Shown one piece after another: positions 16,716 to 23,441 of a stretch of 40,127 nt of DNA (position 1 is the first letter of the stretch; each line of letters opens with the position of its first letter). A model generated the notes under the pieces. It did no database searches. It was not told the origin of the DNA and was given only the letters and a program-made list of their open reading frames with translations. The stretch covers positions 1 to 40,127 of the forward strand of contig CAMVLU010000003.1 of assembly GCA_947168405.1 (NCBI GenBank), given 5' to 3'. Position numbers and translations under genes: made by a program. This DNA is from an uncultured Clostridia bacterium (GTDB taxonomy: Bacteria > Bacillota_I > Bacilli_A > RF39 > UBA660).

Positions 16716-17393
16716 TTAGATATCAAGTTTCTTTTTTCTTTTTTTAAAGATTTTTAATCCAAATATTAAACTCGTTATAATTGCTATAACACCAATCAAA
16801 ATATAAATAATGTTTTCTTTTAGAAAATTTGATGCCTGTATAATATTCTTTTCTTCAAGATATTTATCAAATTGTTTTTCAATTTCATCAGGACTTAATT
16901 CAACATTCATAAATTCTTTACAATATTTAAAATCCGGATTATTTTTACATTTATCTTGATTTAAATAATAATAAATATTATATGTTGGTAAATCGATTGA
17001 TTCTGTTTTTAATAATTCATTAGTACACAAATTTATAGTATAAGAATAAATACTTATCTCTAATTTTTCTCCATCTGGAAAACTCATATTAGCTAAGTCG
17101 TTCGAAGATACTTGTTTTTTTTCTTTTTGACTTGATAATTTATAAAAATATTTTAAATTTTCATTATCATTTATTATTTTAATTTTATATGATACATTCA
17201 CATCATTAATTATTTTTTTTCCATCATCATTTATTATTTCTATCGGATTTATTTCATAATCAGTTTTAAATTTAACATTATTTGCTAATTCCTTTAATCT
17301 ATTCATTTCTTCAGTTGTACATGAATCGATTGCTTTAACATTAACAACAATAAAAAAAATTAATATAGGTATTAAATATTTAACTTTCTTCAT
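16716..17393 (-). CDS. Membrane-anchored partner of the VWA protein (copy 1)
   Basis: 225 residues: signal peptide ending VKA/ID, the motif CTTEEMNRLKELANNVKFKT shared with copy 2, extracellular part with YSYTINLCTNELLKTESI, and a C-terminal helix at about 195-215 followed by KKRKKK. It is the first gene of the four-gene cassette block, has AAGGAGAGG before the ATG, and is driven by the promoter at 17424-17452. Its stop codon overlaps the RBS region of the VWA gene, so the pair is tightly linked. Function is unknown; a membrane anchor or assembly factor for the VWA protein is inferred from pairing. Confidence 0.65.
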   Translation of the reverse strand: MKKVKYLIPILIFFIVVNVKAIDSCTTEEMNRLKELANNVKFKTDYEINPIEIINDDGKKIINDVNVSYKIKIINDNENLKYFYKLSSQKEKKQVSSNDLANMSFPDGEKLEISIYSYTINLCTNELLKTESIDLPTYNIYYYLNQDKCKNNPDFKYCKEFMNVELSPDEIEKQFDKYLEEKNIIQASNFLKENIIYILIGVIAIITSLIFGLKIFKKRKKKLDI

Positions 17394-17423
17394 AACCTCT
17401 CCTTATTATTTTATCTATATATC

Positions 17424-17452
17424 ATTATAACAAATATATTTTTTATTTACAA
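17424..17452 (-). promoter_or_regulatory. Promoter of the VWA cassette block
   Basis: On the minus strand there is TTGTAA, 17 bp, TATAAT, about 30 bp before the first cassette gene. It overlaps the possible plus-strand promoter of the lipoprotein gene. Confidence 0.65.
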
Positions 17453-17474
17453 CAATATTTTTATATGTTATTAT
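17446..17474 (+). promoter_or_regulatory. Possible promoter of the lipoprotein gene
   Basis: TTTACA, 17 bp, TATTAT. Its -35 overlaps the -35 of the divergent promoter at 17424-17452. A transcript from here would have a leader of only about 10 nt, so it is uncertain. Confidence 0.35.
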
Positions 17475-17491
17475 ATTTTTAGAGGTGAAAC

Positions 17492-17896
17492 ATGAAAAGA
17501 AATATCATAATGTTATTATTAATATTATTACTAACAACAGCTTGTTCTGGAAGTTCTTTCAAAAGTATCAATGTAAATAATTTAAAAAAATCTTTAGAAA
17601 AAAAAGAATCATTTGTTTTATATTTAACAGATGAATCTGATGATGGAAAAGTTTTAAAAAACACATTAAAAAAAGTATCCGAAGAAAATAAGGTTAATAG
17701 TTATTATATAAATACCGAAAAATTAAACGATAAAGATACCAAAGAACTTAATAATTTATTTAAATATGAAGAAACAAATATTATTATATTTGTAAAAAAA
17801 GGAACAGAAGAAACTGTATTATCAAGAATTGATGATATTTATATTAGTAAAGCAAAATTAAAATCAGAATTTGTTATACAAGGTTATATTAAATAA
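17492..17896 (+). CDS. Small thioredoxin-fold-like lipoprotein
   Basis: 134 residues; AGAGGTG precedes the ATG. A signal peptide with lipobox LTTAC predicts a lipid-anchored extracellular protein (Cys at about 18). The mature part has ESFVLYLTDESDDGKVLKNT, then VNSYYINTEKL and a TNIIIFVKKGTEE strand, the beta-alpha-beta order of thioredoxin-like proteins, but no CxxC pair, so disulphide chemistry is unlikely. It is the only plus-strand gene of normal size in the window and is transcribed away from the Tad locus, sharing its promoter region. Role unknown. Confidence 0.65.
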   Translation: MKRNIIMLLLILLLTTACSGSSFKSINVNNLKKSLEKKESFVLYLTDESDDGKVLKNTLKKVSEENKVNSYYINTEKLNDKDTKELNNLFKYEETNIIIFVKKGTEETVLSRIDDIYISKAKLKSEFVIQGYIK

Positions 17897-17910
17897 TGTA
17901 ATCTTTTTTT

Positions 17911-17949
17911 AATAAAAAAAAATAAAAGAATTATTTTTCTTTTATTTTT
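17911..17949. terminator. Bidirectional terminator between the lipoprotein and XRE genes
   Basis: AAAAATAAAAGAA and TTCTTTTATTTTT form a 13-bp stem with flanking A and T runs, so it can work for both converging genes. It overlaps the stop codon of the XRE gene. Confidence 0.75.
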
Positions 17950-18194
17950 GTAAGCTTGATTGTATATCCTAATGGTTCAACAATTTTTAGCAATGTGTTA
18001 ATTTGAGGAGATGTAATAGAATTTTCAATTCTTGCAATTGTCTCTCTAATAACATGACCATTGTCTGCCATTTCTTGTTGAGTTAATTTATGATTCTTTC
18101 TTAATTTAACGAAAGATTCAATAAATTCTCTTTCCAAACTTTCAAGTCTTTCTGCTCTTTTAGCATCAACTTTGTCAATCTTACTTTTAGTCAT
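17931..18194 (-). CDS. XRE-family helix-turn-helix regulator
   Basis: 87 residues from the ATG at 18194, with GGGTGG at good spacing; a GTG three codons upstream is part of the RBS. A basic, charged N-terminal helix is followed by a Cro/CI-type HTH (about 35-80: KLTQQEMADNGHVIRETIAR, then ENSITSPQINTLLKIVEPLG) and a short IKLTKIKEK strand. The last part resembles HigA-type antitoxins, but no toxin gene lies beside it: the neighbours are gatB and a convergent lipoprotein gene. It has its own promoter. DNA target unknown. Confidence 0.8.
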   Translation of the reverse strand: MTKSKIDKVDAKRAERLESLEREFIESFVKLRKNHKLTQQEMADNGHVIRETIARIENSITSPQINTLLKIVEPLGYTIKLTKIKEK

Positions 18195-18211
18195 TTTTAC
18201 CACCCAAGATA

Positions 18212-18240
18212 ATTGTATATAAAAAGTAGGAAATAATCAA
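18212..18240 (-). promoter_or_regulatory. Promoter of the XRE gene
   Basis: On the minus strand there is TTGATT, 17 bp, TACAAT, directly before the RBS; the leader would be very short. Confidence 0.55.
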
Positions 18241-18271
18241 GTCTTTTTTGTATATTTTTTGATTTTTTTAA

Positions 18272-19690
18272 TTATTTTTTATTATTTAATTCATTAATTA
18301 ACAAATCATTAGCAAGTTTAGGATTAACTGATCCTTTACTTTCTTTCATTACTTGTCCCATCAAATATTTAAGAGAGCGTTCATTTCCAGTTAAATAATC
18401 ATTAACAGCATCCTTATTTTCATCAATTATTTTATTAATTAATTCTAATACCTTAGAATTATCAACAACATTTTGAATATTCTTTTCTTTTAATAAATCA
18501 ACTAACTCTATATCTCTTTCTAATAAATCATTAACTATTTCTTTAAAGTTTTTATTACTTATTTCATTATTATCTAACTTTTTAATTAATTGTTCCATTT
18601 TAGTAGAATCTAATTTAGTATCAAAGATAGAAATATTTTTTTTATTTAAATAAGCACTTATATCACCAAGTAATAAATTAGATGCTGTTTTTAAATTAAC
18701 ATTATTTAAAGTTTCTAAATAATCACTTAAATCTTTATTAGCAATTATTTTATCAATATTAATATCACTTATCTTAGCATTTTTATATTTTTCTCTTCTA
18801 ACACTTGCCATAGTTGGAATAGTTTTAACTATATTATCAATATATTCATCAGTTAAAGTAAAATAAGGAATATCTGGTTCAGGAAAATAACGATAATCAT
18901 TACCTGTTTCTTTTACTCTCATTAAAATAGTTTTATCTAATTTAGCATCATATCTTCTTGTTTCTTCTTTTAAAGTTATTCCTTGTTCAAGTAATTCTTC
19001 TTGTCTTTTAGCATCATATTCAATTGCAAGACCAACATTAGTAATTGATCCAATATTCTTTATTTCAACTTTAGTTCCTAACTTATCAGATTTACTAATT
19101 GATATATTAGCATCACATCTCATAGAACCTTCTTCTATTTTACAATCGGATACATTAGCATATAATAGTAATTCTCTTAATCTTTCAAGATATAAAGTTG
19201 CTTCACGTGATGTGTGCATGCAAGGTTTAGTAACTATTTCAATTAAAGGTACTCCTGCTCTATTAAAATCAAGTAAAGTTTTTTCTTTAGAATGAATACT
19301 TTTAGCTGTATCTTCTTCAATATGCATTTCAAGTATTTCTATTTTTTTCTTTACTCCATCATCTTCTATTTCAATATATCCATCATAACCAATAGGAGTT
19401 CTCTCCTGTGTAATTTGAAAATTTTTAGGATTATCTGAATAAAAATAATTTTTACGATCAAAGTGTTGTGTTTTTCTAATTTTACAATTTAAAACATGAG
19501 CAGCTCTTATCGCAAGATCAACTGCTTCTTTATTTAGAGTTGGTAATGTTCCAGGATATCCTAAATCAATTATATTAGCATTATTATTAGCAAGTGTTCC
19601 ATATTTATTTATAGATGGAGAAAATAATTTTTCTTTGGTTTTTAATTCAACATGGACTTCAATTCCAATTGTTTTTTTATAATCACTCAT
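18272..19690 (-). CDS. gatB: Asp/Glu-tRNA amidotransferase subunit B
   Basis: 472 residues, full length. GatB binds mischarged Glu-tRNA(Gln) or Asp-tRNA(Asn) and activates the side-chain carboxylate with ATP; ammonia comes from GatA. Seen: GIEVHVEL at the N-terminus, RKNYFYSDNPKNFQITQ, HIEEDTAKS, RCDANIS, and a C-terminal YqeY-like helical domain ending with LMGQVMKESKGSVNP. It overlaps gatA by 8 nt and is last of gatC-gatA-gatB. The presence of GatCAB implies no GlnRS (or no AsnRS) in this organism, as in most Gram-positive bacteria. Confidence 0.97.
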   Translation of the reverse strand: MSDYKKTIGIEVHVELKTKEKLFSPSINKYGTLANNNANIIDLGYPGTLPTLNKEAVDLAIRAAHVLNCKIRKTQHFDRKNYFYSDNPKNFQITQERTPIGYDGYIEIEDDGVKKKIEILEMHIEEDTAKSIHSKEKTLLDFNRAGVPLIEIVTKPCMHTSREATLYLERLRELLLYANVSDCKIEEGSMRCDANISISKSDKLGTKVEIKNIGSITNVGLAIEYDAKRQEELLEQGITLKEETRRYDAKLDKTILMRVKETGNDYRYFPEPDIPYFTLTDEYIDNIVKTIPTMASVRREKYKNAKISDINIDKIIANKDLSDYLETLNNVNLKTASNLLLGDISAYLNKKNISIFDTKLDSTKMEQLIKKLDNNEISNKNFKEIVNDLLERDIELVDLLKEKNIQNVVDNSKVLELINKIIDENKDAVNDYLTGNERSLKYLMGQVMKESKGSVNPKLANDLLINELNNKK

Positions 19691-21125
19691 TATGTCCTCC
19701 TAAATCTAAATTTAATTTTTTTTCTAAAAAATCTCCTAATTGATAAATCTTTGCTTCATCCATGCGATTACCCATTATTTGTAAACCAATTGGCATTTTA
19801 TCAATAAACCCCATAGGAATATTCATTGCAGGAAATCCTCCCATATTTGCATGCATTACTAAAACATCATCCATAAAACTTCTTAAAGGATCATCATTAG
19901 AACTATTCAAATCATAAGCAACCCGACTACTTGTTGGTCCAAGTATTAAATCATAATCTTTAAAGACATTTTCAAAACTCTTTTTTAAATCATCTCTAAT
20001 TTGTAAAGCTTTATTATAATATATTTTAGCATTTTCACCACTTAAAAGTAATGATCCAACCATTATTCTTCTTTTAACTTCACGACCAAATCCTTCAGTT
20101 CTTGTTTTCTTATAAATATCTTCTAAAGTATTACCTGGAATAGATAAACCATATCTTATACCATCAAATCTAGCTAAATTACTACTTGCTTCACCCATTG
20201 CAATAATTTGATATAAAACAACAGCTTTATCCATATATTTAATATCAACATAATCTACTTGACATCCAAAAATCTTTAATAATTCAATTGTTTTATTAAA
20301 TTCATCTAAAACATTTTTTTCAACTATATCAGAAACAAAATATTTAGGAATAGCAATTTTTAAATCTTTAACATCTTTACCAATTAATCTTGTAAAGTCT
20401 TCATTAGTATCAACACTTGTTAAATCTTTATCATCTTTTTTACAAATAGCATTTAAAAGAATTGCATTTTCATAGACATTTCTTGTCATTGGTCCAATTT
20501 GATCAAGACTTGATGCAAAAGCTACTAATCCAAAACGAGATACTCTACCATAAGTTGGTTTCATTCCAACTATTCCCGTAAATGATGAAGGTTGACGAAT
20601 TGAACCTCCTGTATCACTTCCTAAAGCTAAAGGAACAATTCCACTTGATACAGAAACAGCTGATCCTCCACTAGATCCTCCTGGAACTTTTCTATGATTC
20701 CAAGGATTAACTGGTGTTCCAAAATAACTTGTTTCAGACGTTGAGCCCATTGCAAATTCATCCATATTAGTTTTTCCAACAATAATCATATTATTTTCTT
20801 TAATAAGTTTTACAACACTAGCATCATAAATACTTACAAAATTATCTAAAATATGAGATGCACATGTACATTTCAAATCTTTAACCATGATATTATCTTT
20901 AATTGCAATAGGAATACCAAATAATAAATTATCTTTAGGAATATCTATATTTTCAAGTTCAATTGCTTTCTTTTTTGCTCCTTCAATATCAAAAGTTATA
21001 AAAGCATTTAATTCATTATTATTATATCTTTCATTTACTTCTTCGATTAAATCAATAGGTTTTATTTTTTTATTTAATAATAATTCATGTATTTCTTTAA
21101 TACTTAAATCTAAATATTTACTCAT
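19683..21125 (-). CDS. gatA: Asp/Glu-tRNA amidotransferase subunit A
   Basis: 480 residues. Amidase-signature enzyme that frees ammonia from glutamine or asparagine for GatB. The Ser-cisSer-Lys triad region is visible: AIKDN (catalytic Lys), VPGGSSGGSA and GSDTGGSIRQP, followed by KPTYGRVSRFG. Its ends overlap gatC and gatB by 8 nt each, which keeps the subunits in equal supply. No unusual residue noted. Confidence 0.97.
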   Translation of the reverse strand: MSKYLDLSIKEIHELLLNKKIKPIDLIEEVNERYNNNELNAFITFDIEGAKKKAIELENIDIPKDNLLFGIPIAIKDNIMVKDLKCTCASHILDNFVSIYDASVVKLIKENNMIIVGKTNMDEFAMGSTSETSYFGTPVNPWNHRKVPGGSSGGSAVSVSSGIVPLALGSDTGGSIRQPSSFTGIVGMKPTYGRVSRFGLVAFASSLDQIGPMTRNVYENAILLNAICKKDDKDLTSVDTNEDFTRLIGKDVKDLKIAIPKYFVSDIVEKNVLDEFNKTIELLKIFGCQVDYVDIKYMDKAVVLYQIIAMGEASSNLARFDGIRYGLSIPGNTLEDIYKKTRTEGFGREVKRRIMVGSLLLSGENAKIYYNKALQIRDDLKKSFENVFKDYDLILGPTSSRVAYDLNSSNDDPLRSFMDDVLVMHANMGGFPAMNIPMGFIDKMPIGLQIMGNRMDEAKIYQLGDFLEKKLNLDLGGHNE

Positions 21126-21414
21126 CTCTTAACACCTCAGCTTCAACTGATACAAAATTTCCTTTTTTACTTGGAACATTTTTTAATATATCAGCATCAT
21201 TTATCTTTAAAGAATCATTTTCTCTTAAAGATGTATTACTTTCCCAAGGAGCAATTAATAAATCTTCATCAAAATCATTTAATTCTTTTATCTTATCAAT
21301 TTCCATAATCATTTTTTTTAATTCTATTTGATATTTTACTATTTCTTCATCTGTTGCATTAAGTCTTGCTAAATCAAGAACATGTAATACTTCTTCTCTA
21401 GTTAATTTATCCAT
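21118..21414 (-). CDS. gatC: Asp/Glu-tRNA amidotransferase subunit C
   Basis: 98 residues from the ATG at 21414, chosen because GGAGG lies 5 nt upstream; a TTG four codons earlier falls inside that RBS. GatC wraps around the GatA-GatB interface and stabilises it. Typical features: LTREEVLHVLDLARLNATDE, a central FDEDLLIAPWES (usual family form has a Pro-Thr segment here) and a C-terminal NVPSKKGNFVSVEAEVLRDE. First gene of the trimeric operon. Confidence 0.93.
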   Translation of the reverse strand: MDKLTREEVLHVLDLARLNATDEEIVKYQIELKKMIMEIDKIKELNDFDEDLLIAPWESNTSLRENDSLKINDADILKNVPSKKGNFVSVEAEVLRDE

Positions 21415-21436
21415 ATATTCCTCCAAATCTATATGT

Positions 21437-21442
21437 ATTATA
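21437..21442 (-). promoter_or_regulatory. Possible -10 box of the gatCAB operon
   Basis: TATAAT on the minus strand about 23 bp before the gatC start; a matching -35 is poor. A weak hairpin between this site and the end of the upstream membrane gene may separate the two units. Confidence 0.35.
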
Positions 21443-21473
21443 CAATAATATTAGTAAAAATAAAAGGATATTT

Positions 21474-22319
21474 TTATACCCCTTTATTAAAATCTTTTAT
21501 AATATTTAAAATATTTTTAATTTCTTTAATATCTTTACTTTGTTTATATTTTTCTTTAATTAGTTTTTCTTCTATTAAATCTTTATCTTTTTTAATTTTT
21601 TTATACTTACTTTCTAATTTTTCTTTAATTAAAACAATAGCTTCTTCATCACTTATTTTATTATCACTTTCAACATTTAAAATACTATAAGTATTTTTTT
21701 TATTTTTAAATTTATCTTTTAATTTTAATAAATATTTACTACTTTTTTCATGTGTTTCATATATCATAAAACTATATAATATATTTTCTATTACAGGATC
21801 TGTTTTAATTAAATATCCATATTTATTTTTTAATTTTGCATAACAAACAACAACAAACTCTTGATATGTTTTATCCATATTTTCATTTTCAAATTTATCT
21901 AATTTAATACTTTTTAAATTAAACTTTTGATAAAAATATAATATTATTAATATCCATATAAAGTTTTTAAAAACATCAATATCTATAAAAGCATATTCAA
22001 CTTTTAATAAAAAGAAATGATAAACACATAAACCAAATATTAATGATAAAAATATATTAACATAATAAACTTTTTCATTTTTAAATAAACCTTGTTTAGT
22101 TATTATAAACACATATATAAAATCTAAAACAAGATAAAAGAATAATAAAAGAATCATATAATCTTTTAATTTAGGAAAAATACAAGCTAATATTATCATA
22201 CTGATATTTGGTATAACAATTGTATCTATCCTATTTAATTTATTTTCCTTTAAGATATTCATCATGAAAAATAAAACTATAGCAAGTAATAATTCAATTA
22301 CAATAATCAATAAATTCAT
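21474..22319 (-). CDS. Polytopic membrane protein with basic coiled cytoplasmic tail, unknown function
   Basis: 281 residues from the ATG at 22319 behind a GGGGGAT sequence; a TTG six codons upstream was rejected for lack of an RBS. Five or six hydrophobic helices fill residues 1-135 (for example MILLLFFYLVLDFIYVFI and LIFGLCVYHFFLL). The C-terminal 145 residues are hydrophilic, very rich in Lys, Glu and Ile and likely helical or coiled (KEKLESKYKKIKKDKDLIEE). No family recognised. It is encoded 59 nt before gatC, and its promoter is back to back with that of the first antitoxin RNA. Confidence 0.6.
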   Translation of the reverse strand: MNLLIIVIELLLAIVLFFMMNILKENKLNRIDTIVIPNISMIILACIFPKLKDYMILLLFFYLVLDFIYVFIITKQGLFKNEKVYYVNIFLSLIFGLCVYHFFLLKVEYAFIDIDVFKNFIWILIILYFYQKFNLKSIKLDKFENENMDKTYQEFVVVCYAKLKNKYGYLIKTDPVIENILYSFMIYETHEKSSKYLLKLKDKFKNKKNTYSILNVESDNKISDEEAIVLIKEKLESKYKKIKKDKDLIEEKLIKEKYKQSKDIKEIKNILNIIKDFNKGV

Positions 22320-22341
22320 AATATCCCCCAAAATCAAGCAT

Positions 22342-22370
22342 ATTATATCACATAATTAATATTTTGACAA
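22342..22370 (-). promoter_or_regulatory. Promoter of the membrane protein gene
   Basis: On the minus strand there is TTGTCA, 17 bp, TATAAT. Its -35 overlaps by five bases the -35 of the divergent antisense RNA promoter at 22364, so the two cannot be occupied at once. Confidence 0.6.
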
Positions 22371-22392
22371 ATATTATAGATTATGATATGAT
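22364..22392 (+). promoter_or_regulatory. Antitoxin RNA promoter, copy 1
   Basis: TTGACA, 17 bp, TATGAT: the best sigma-A match in the window. Transcription would start near 22398. Confidence 0.8.
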
Positions 22393-22397
22393 ACATA

Positions 22398-22508
22398 TGA
22401 ATGAAGGAAACTTCATATAATAAAAAAGGATACGTTCTGAACCAGAAATCAGACGTTTTCCCAAAGGGTTACATCTGAAATCAACTTAGTTGAAATCAGA
22501 TGTTTTTT
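22398..22508 (+). ncRNA. Predicted antisense (antitoxin) RNA, copy 1
   Basis: About 110 nt between a near-consensus promoter and a strong terminator, with no coding frame behind an RBS. Its 3' part is complementary to the 3' untranslated part of the convergent peptide mRNA. It also carries a segment beginning GGATACGTT and ending GTTTTCCC that closely copies, in the same sense, the 5' end of that mRNA, so it can compete for the partner of that 5' end. The start is a prediction. Confidence 0.65.
22471..22508 (+). terminator. Terminator of the antisense RNA, copy 1
   Basis: ACATCTGA/TCAGATGT and, after an AA/AA internal loop, TCAAC/GTTGA form a long stem around TTA, followed by T6. The stem lies 1 nt beyond the stop codon of the convergent peptide gene. 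Confidence 0.9.
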
Positions 22509-22586
22509 CTATTTTATAAGTATTAATATAATCACTATAAAAAGAAGTAATATTATAATAAATTGAGATATTTCTCGCTTTGTCAT
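22509..22586 (-). CDS. Predicted type I toxin-like hydrophobic peptide, copy 1
   Basis: 25 residues: MTKREISQ followed by about 16 Ile/Leu/Val/Phe residues and a final Lys, so one membrane-spanning helix with charges at both ends. AGGTGG lies 8 nt before the ATG. An ATG 4 nt upstream opens a different 34-codon frame without hydrophobic character and with too short RBS spacing. Length, helix and the facing antisense RNA fit type I toxins (Fst, TxpA, BsrG and similar), but the sequence was not matched to a named family. Confidence 0.6.
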   Translation of the reverse strand: MTKREISQFIIILLLFIVIILILIK

Positions 22587-22661
22587 ACATATCACCACCT
22601 TTCTTTTATCATTTGATAATTGAAAGGGAAAACATCTGATATTTCAAACGTATCCAAGATA

Positions 22662-22690
22662 ATTATAGCAAATATGTTTTTGAGATACAA
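22662..22690 (-). promoter_or_regulatory. Toxin mRNA promoter, copy 1
   Basis: On the minus strand there is TTGTAT, 17 bp, TATAAT. The mRNA would begin near 22655 with GGATACGTT, whose complement AACGTATCC followed by T6 ends the transcript near 22421. Confidence 0.7.
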
Positions 22691-22706
22691 GATAAAAACC
22701 TTACTT

Positions 22707-22735
22707 TTGACAAATATTATAGATTATGATATGAT
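22707..22735 (+). promoter_or_regulatory. Antitoxin RNA promoter, copy 2
   Basis: TTGACA, 17 bp, TATGAT, the same as in copy 1. Confidence 0.8.
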
Positions 22736-22740
22736 ACATA

Positions 22741-22851
22741 TGAATGAAGGAAACTTCATATAATAAAAAAGGATACGTTCTGAACCAGAAATCAGACGTT
22801 TTCCCAAAGGGTTACATCTGAAATCAACTTAGTTGAAATCAGATGTTTTTT
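22741..22851 (+). ncRNA. Predicted antisense (antitoxin) RNA, copy 2
   Basis: Same sequence as the RNA at 22398-22508, so each RNA could act on either toxin mRNA. Confidence 0.65.
22814..22851 (+). terminator. Terminator of the antisense RNA, copy 2
   Basis: Same long hairpin and T6 run as copy 1. Confidence 0.9.
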
Positions 22852-22929
22852 CTATTTTATAAGTATTAATATAATCACTATAAAAAGAAGTAATATTATA
22901 ATAAATTGAGATATTTCTCGCTTTGTCAT
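22852..22929 (-). CDS. Predicted type I toxin-like hydrophobic peptide, copy 2
   Basis: Identical to the 25-residue peptide at 22509, including RBS and start context. Both copies keep an intact frame, which argues that the peptide is selected or the duplication is very young. Confidence 0.6.
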   Translation of the reverse strand: MTKREISQFIIILLLFIVIILILIK

Positions 22930-23004
22930 ACATATCACCACCTTTCTTTTATCATTTGATAATTGAAAGGGAAAACATCTGATATTTCAAACGTATCCAA
23001 GATA

Positions 23005-23033
23005 ATTATAGCAAATATGTTTTTGAGATACAA
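23005..23033 (-). promoter_or_regulatory. Toxin mRNA promoter, copy 2
   Basis: TTGTAT, 17 bp, TATAAT on the minus strand, lying just downstream of the hsp20 terminator. Confidence 0.7.
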
Positions 23034-23040
23034 GGCAAAA

Positions 23041-23067
23041 TTAAAAATAGGATTATATAATCCTATT
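23041..23067 (-). terminator. Terminator of the htpG-hsp20 operon
   Basis: AATAGGATTA and TAATCCTATT pair on the minus strand and run into T5. The left arm contains the TAG stop of hsp20. Confidence 0.8.
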
Positions 23068-23428
23068 CAATTGTTATATGTTTTTTAGTTACTTCACTCT
23101 TTTGAGGAATTGTTAAATGAAGAACCCCATTAGTATATTCAGCTTTAATATTATCTTCATCAATATCATTAAAGTAGAAAGATCTTTCTAGTTTATTATA
23201 TCTTCTTTCATGACGAATATATTTTTTATTTTCGTTGTTTTCTTTTTCCTCATGTTCTGCTTTAATACTAATAGTTCCTTTATGAAATTCTATTTGAATA
23301 TCTTCTTTATTAAATCCTGGAATATCTATATCAACATGATATTTTCCATTTTTTAAATAAATATCTGAATCCATTCTTTTTATATTTACATCATCTAACA
23401 TACTATCATAAAACATCTTTGGTAACAC
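23063..23428 (-). CDS. Small heat-shock protein Hsp20 (alpha-crystallin domain)
   Basis: 121 residues starting at a GTG, chosen because AAGGAGAG lies 7 nt upstream inside the end of htpG. ATP-independent holdase that binds unfolding proteins in the cytoplasm. The alpha-crystallin domain runs from about 27 to 112: YHVDIDIPGFNKEDIQIEF, YNKLERSFYF and the family signature A-Y-TNGVLHLTIP; a C-terminal HITIE stands where the I-x-I/V motif binds the neighbouring subunit. The N-terminal arm is short. Last gene of the CIRCE-controlled htpG-hsp20 operon. Confidence 0.93.
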   Translation of the reverse strand: MLPKMFYDSMLDDVNIKRMDSDIYLKNGKYHVDIDIPGFNKEDIQIEFHKGTISIKAEHEEKENNENKKYIRHERRYNKLERSFYFNDIDEDNIKAEYTNGVLHLTIPQKSEVTKKHITIE

Positions 23429-23441
23429 AATATCACTCTCC

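Larger units (their letters stand above)
22362..22691. repeat. Perfect 330-bp direct repeat, copy 1 (type I toxin-antitoxin-like module)
   Basis: This 330-bp unit recurs without a visible mismatch at 22705-23034 (offset 343 bp, 13-bp spacer). Each copy carries a plus-strand RNA gene and a convergent minus-strand peptide gene. The stretch from 22340 to 23040 contains nothing else. Confidence 0.95.
22705..23034. repeat. Perfect 330-bp direct repeat, copy 2 (type I toxin-antitoxin-like module)
   Basis: Identical to 22362-22691 as read by eye. Tandem copies this similar indicate a very recent duplication or ongoing gene conversion. Confidence 0.95.

Noticed and set aside
17479..17664. Minus-strand 61-codon frame opposite the lipoprotein gene
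   Set aside because: The plus-strand frame has an RBS, lipobox and signal peptide; the minus frame has none of these.
17931..18194. XRE protein as the antitoxin of a type II toxin-antitoxin pair
   Set aside because: No toxin-sized gene lies next to it on the same strand; the neighbours are gatB and a convergent lipoprotein gene.
22480..22590. A 34-codon frame starting at the ATG at 22590 inside the toxin-like gene (and its copy at 22933)
   Set aside because: The RBS is only 4 nt away, the product is polar with no recognisable character, and the frame runs through the terminator hairpin; the 25-residue hydrophobic frame has better spacing.
22362..23034. CRISPR array or insertion sequence as explanation of the repeats
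   Set aside because: There are only two long units with a 13-bp spacer, no short repeats, no transposase frame and no terminal inverted repeats.
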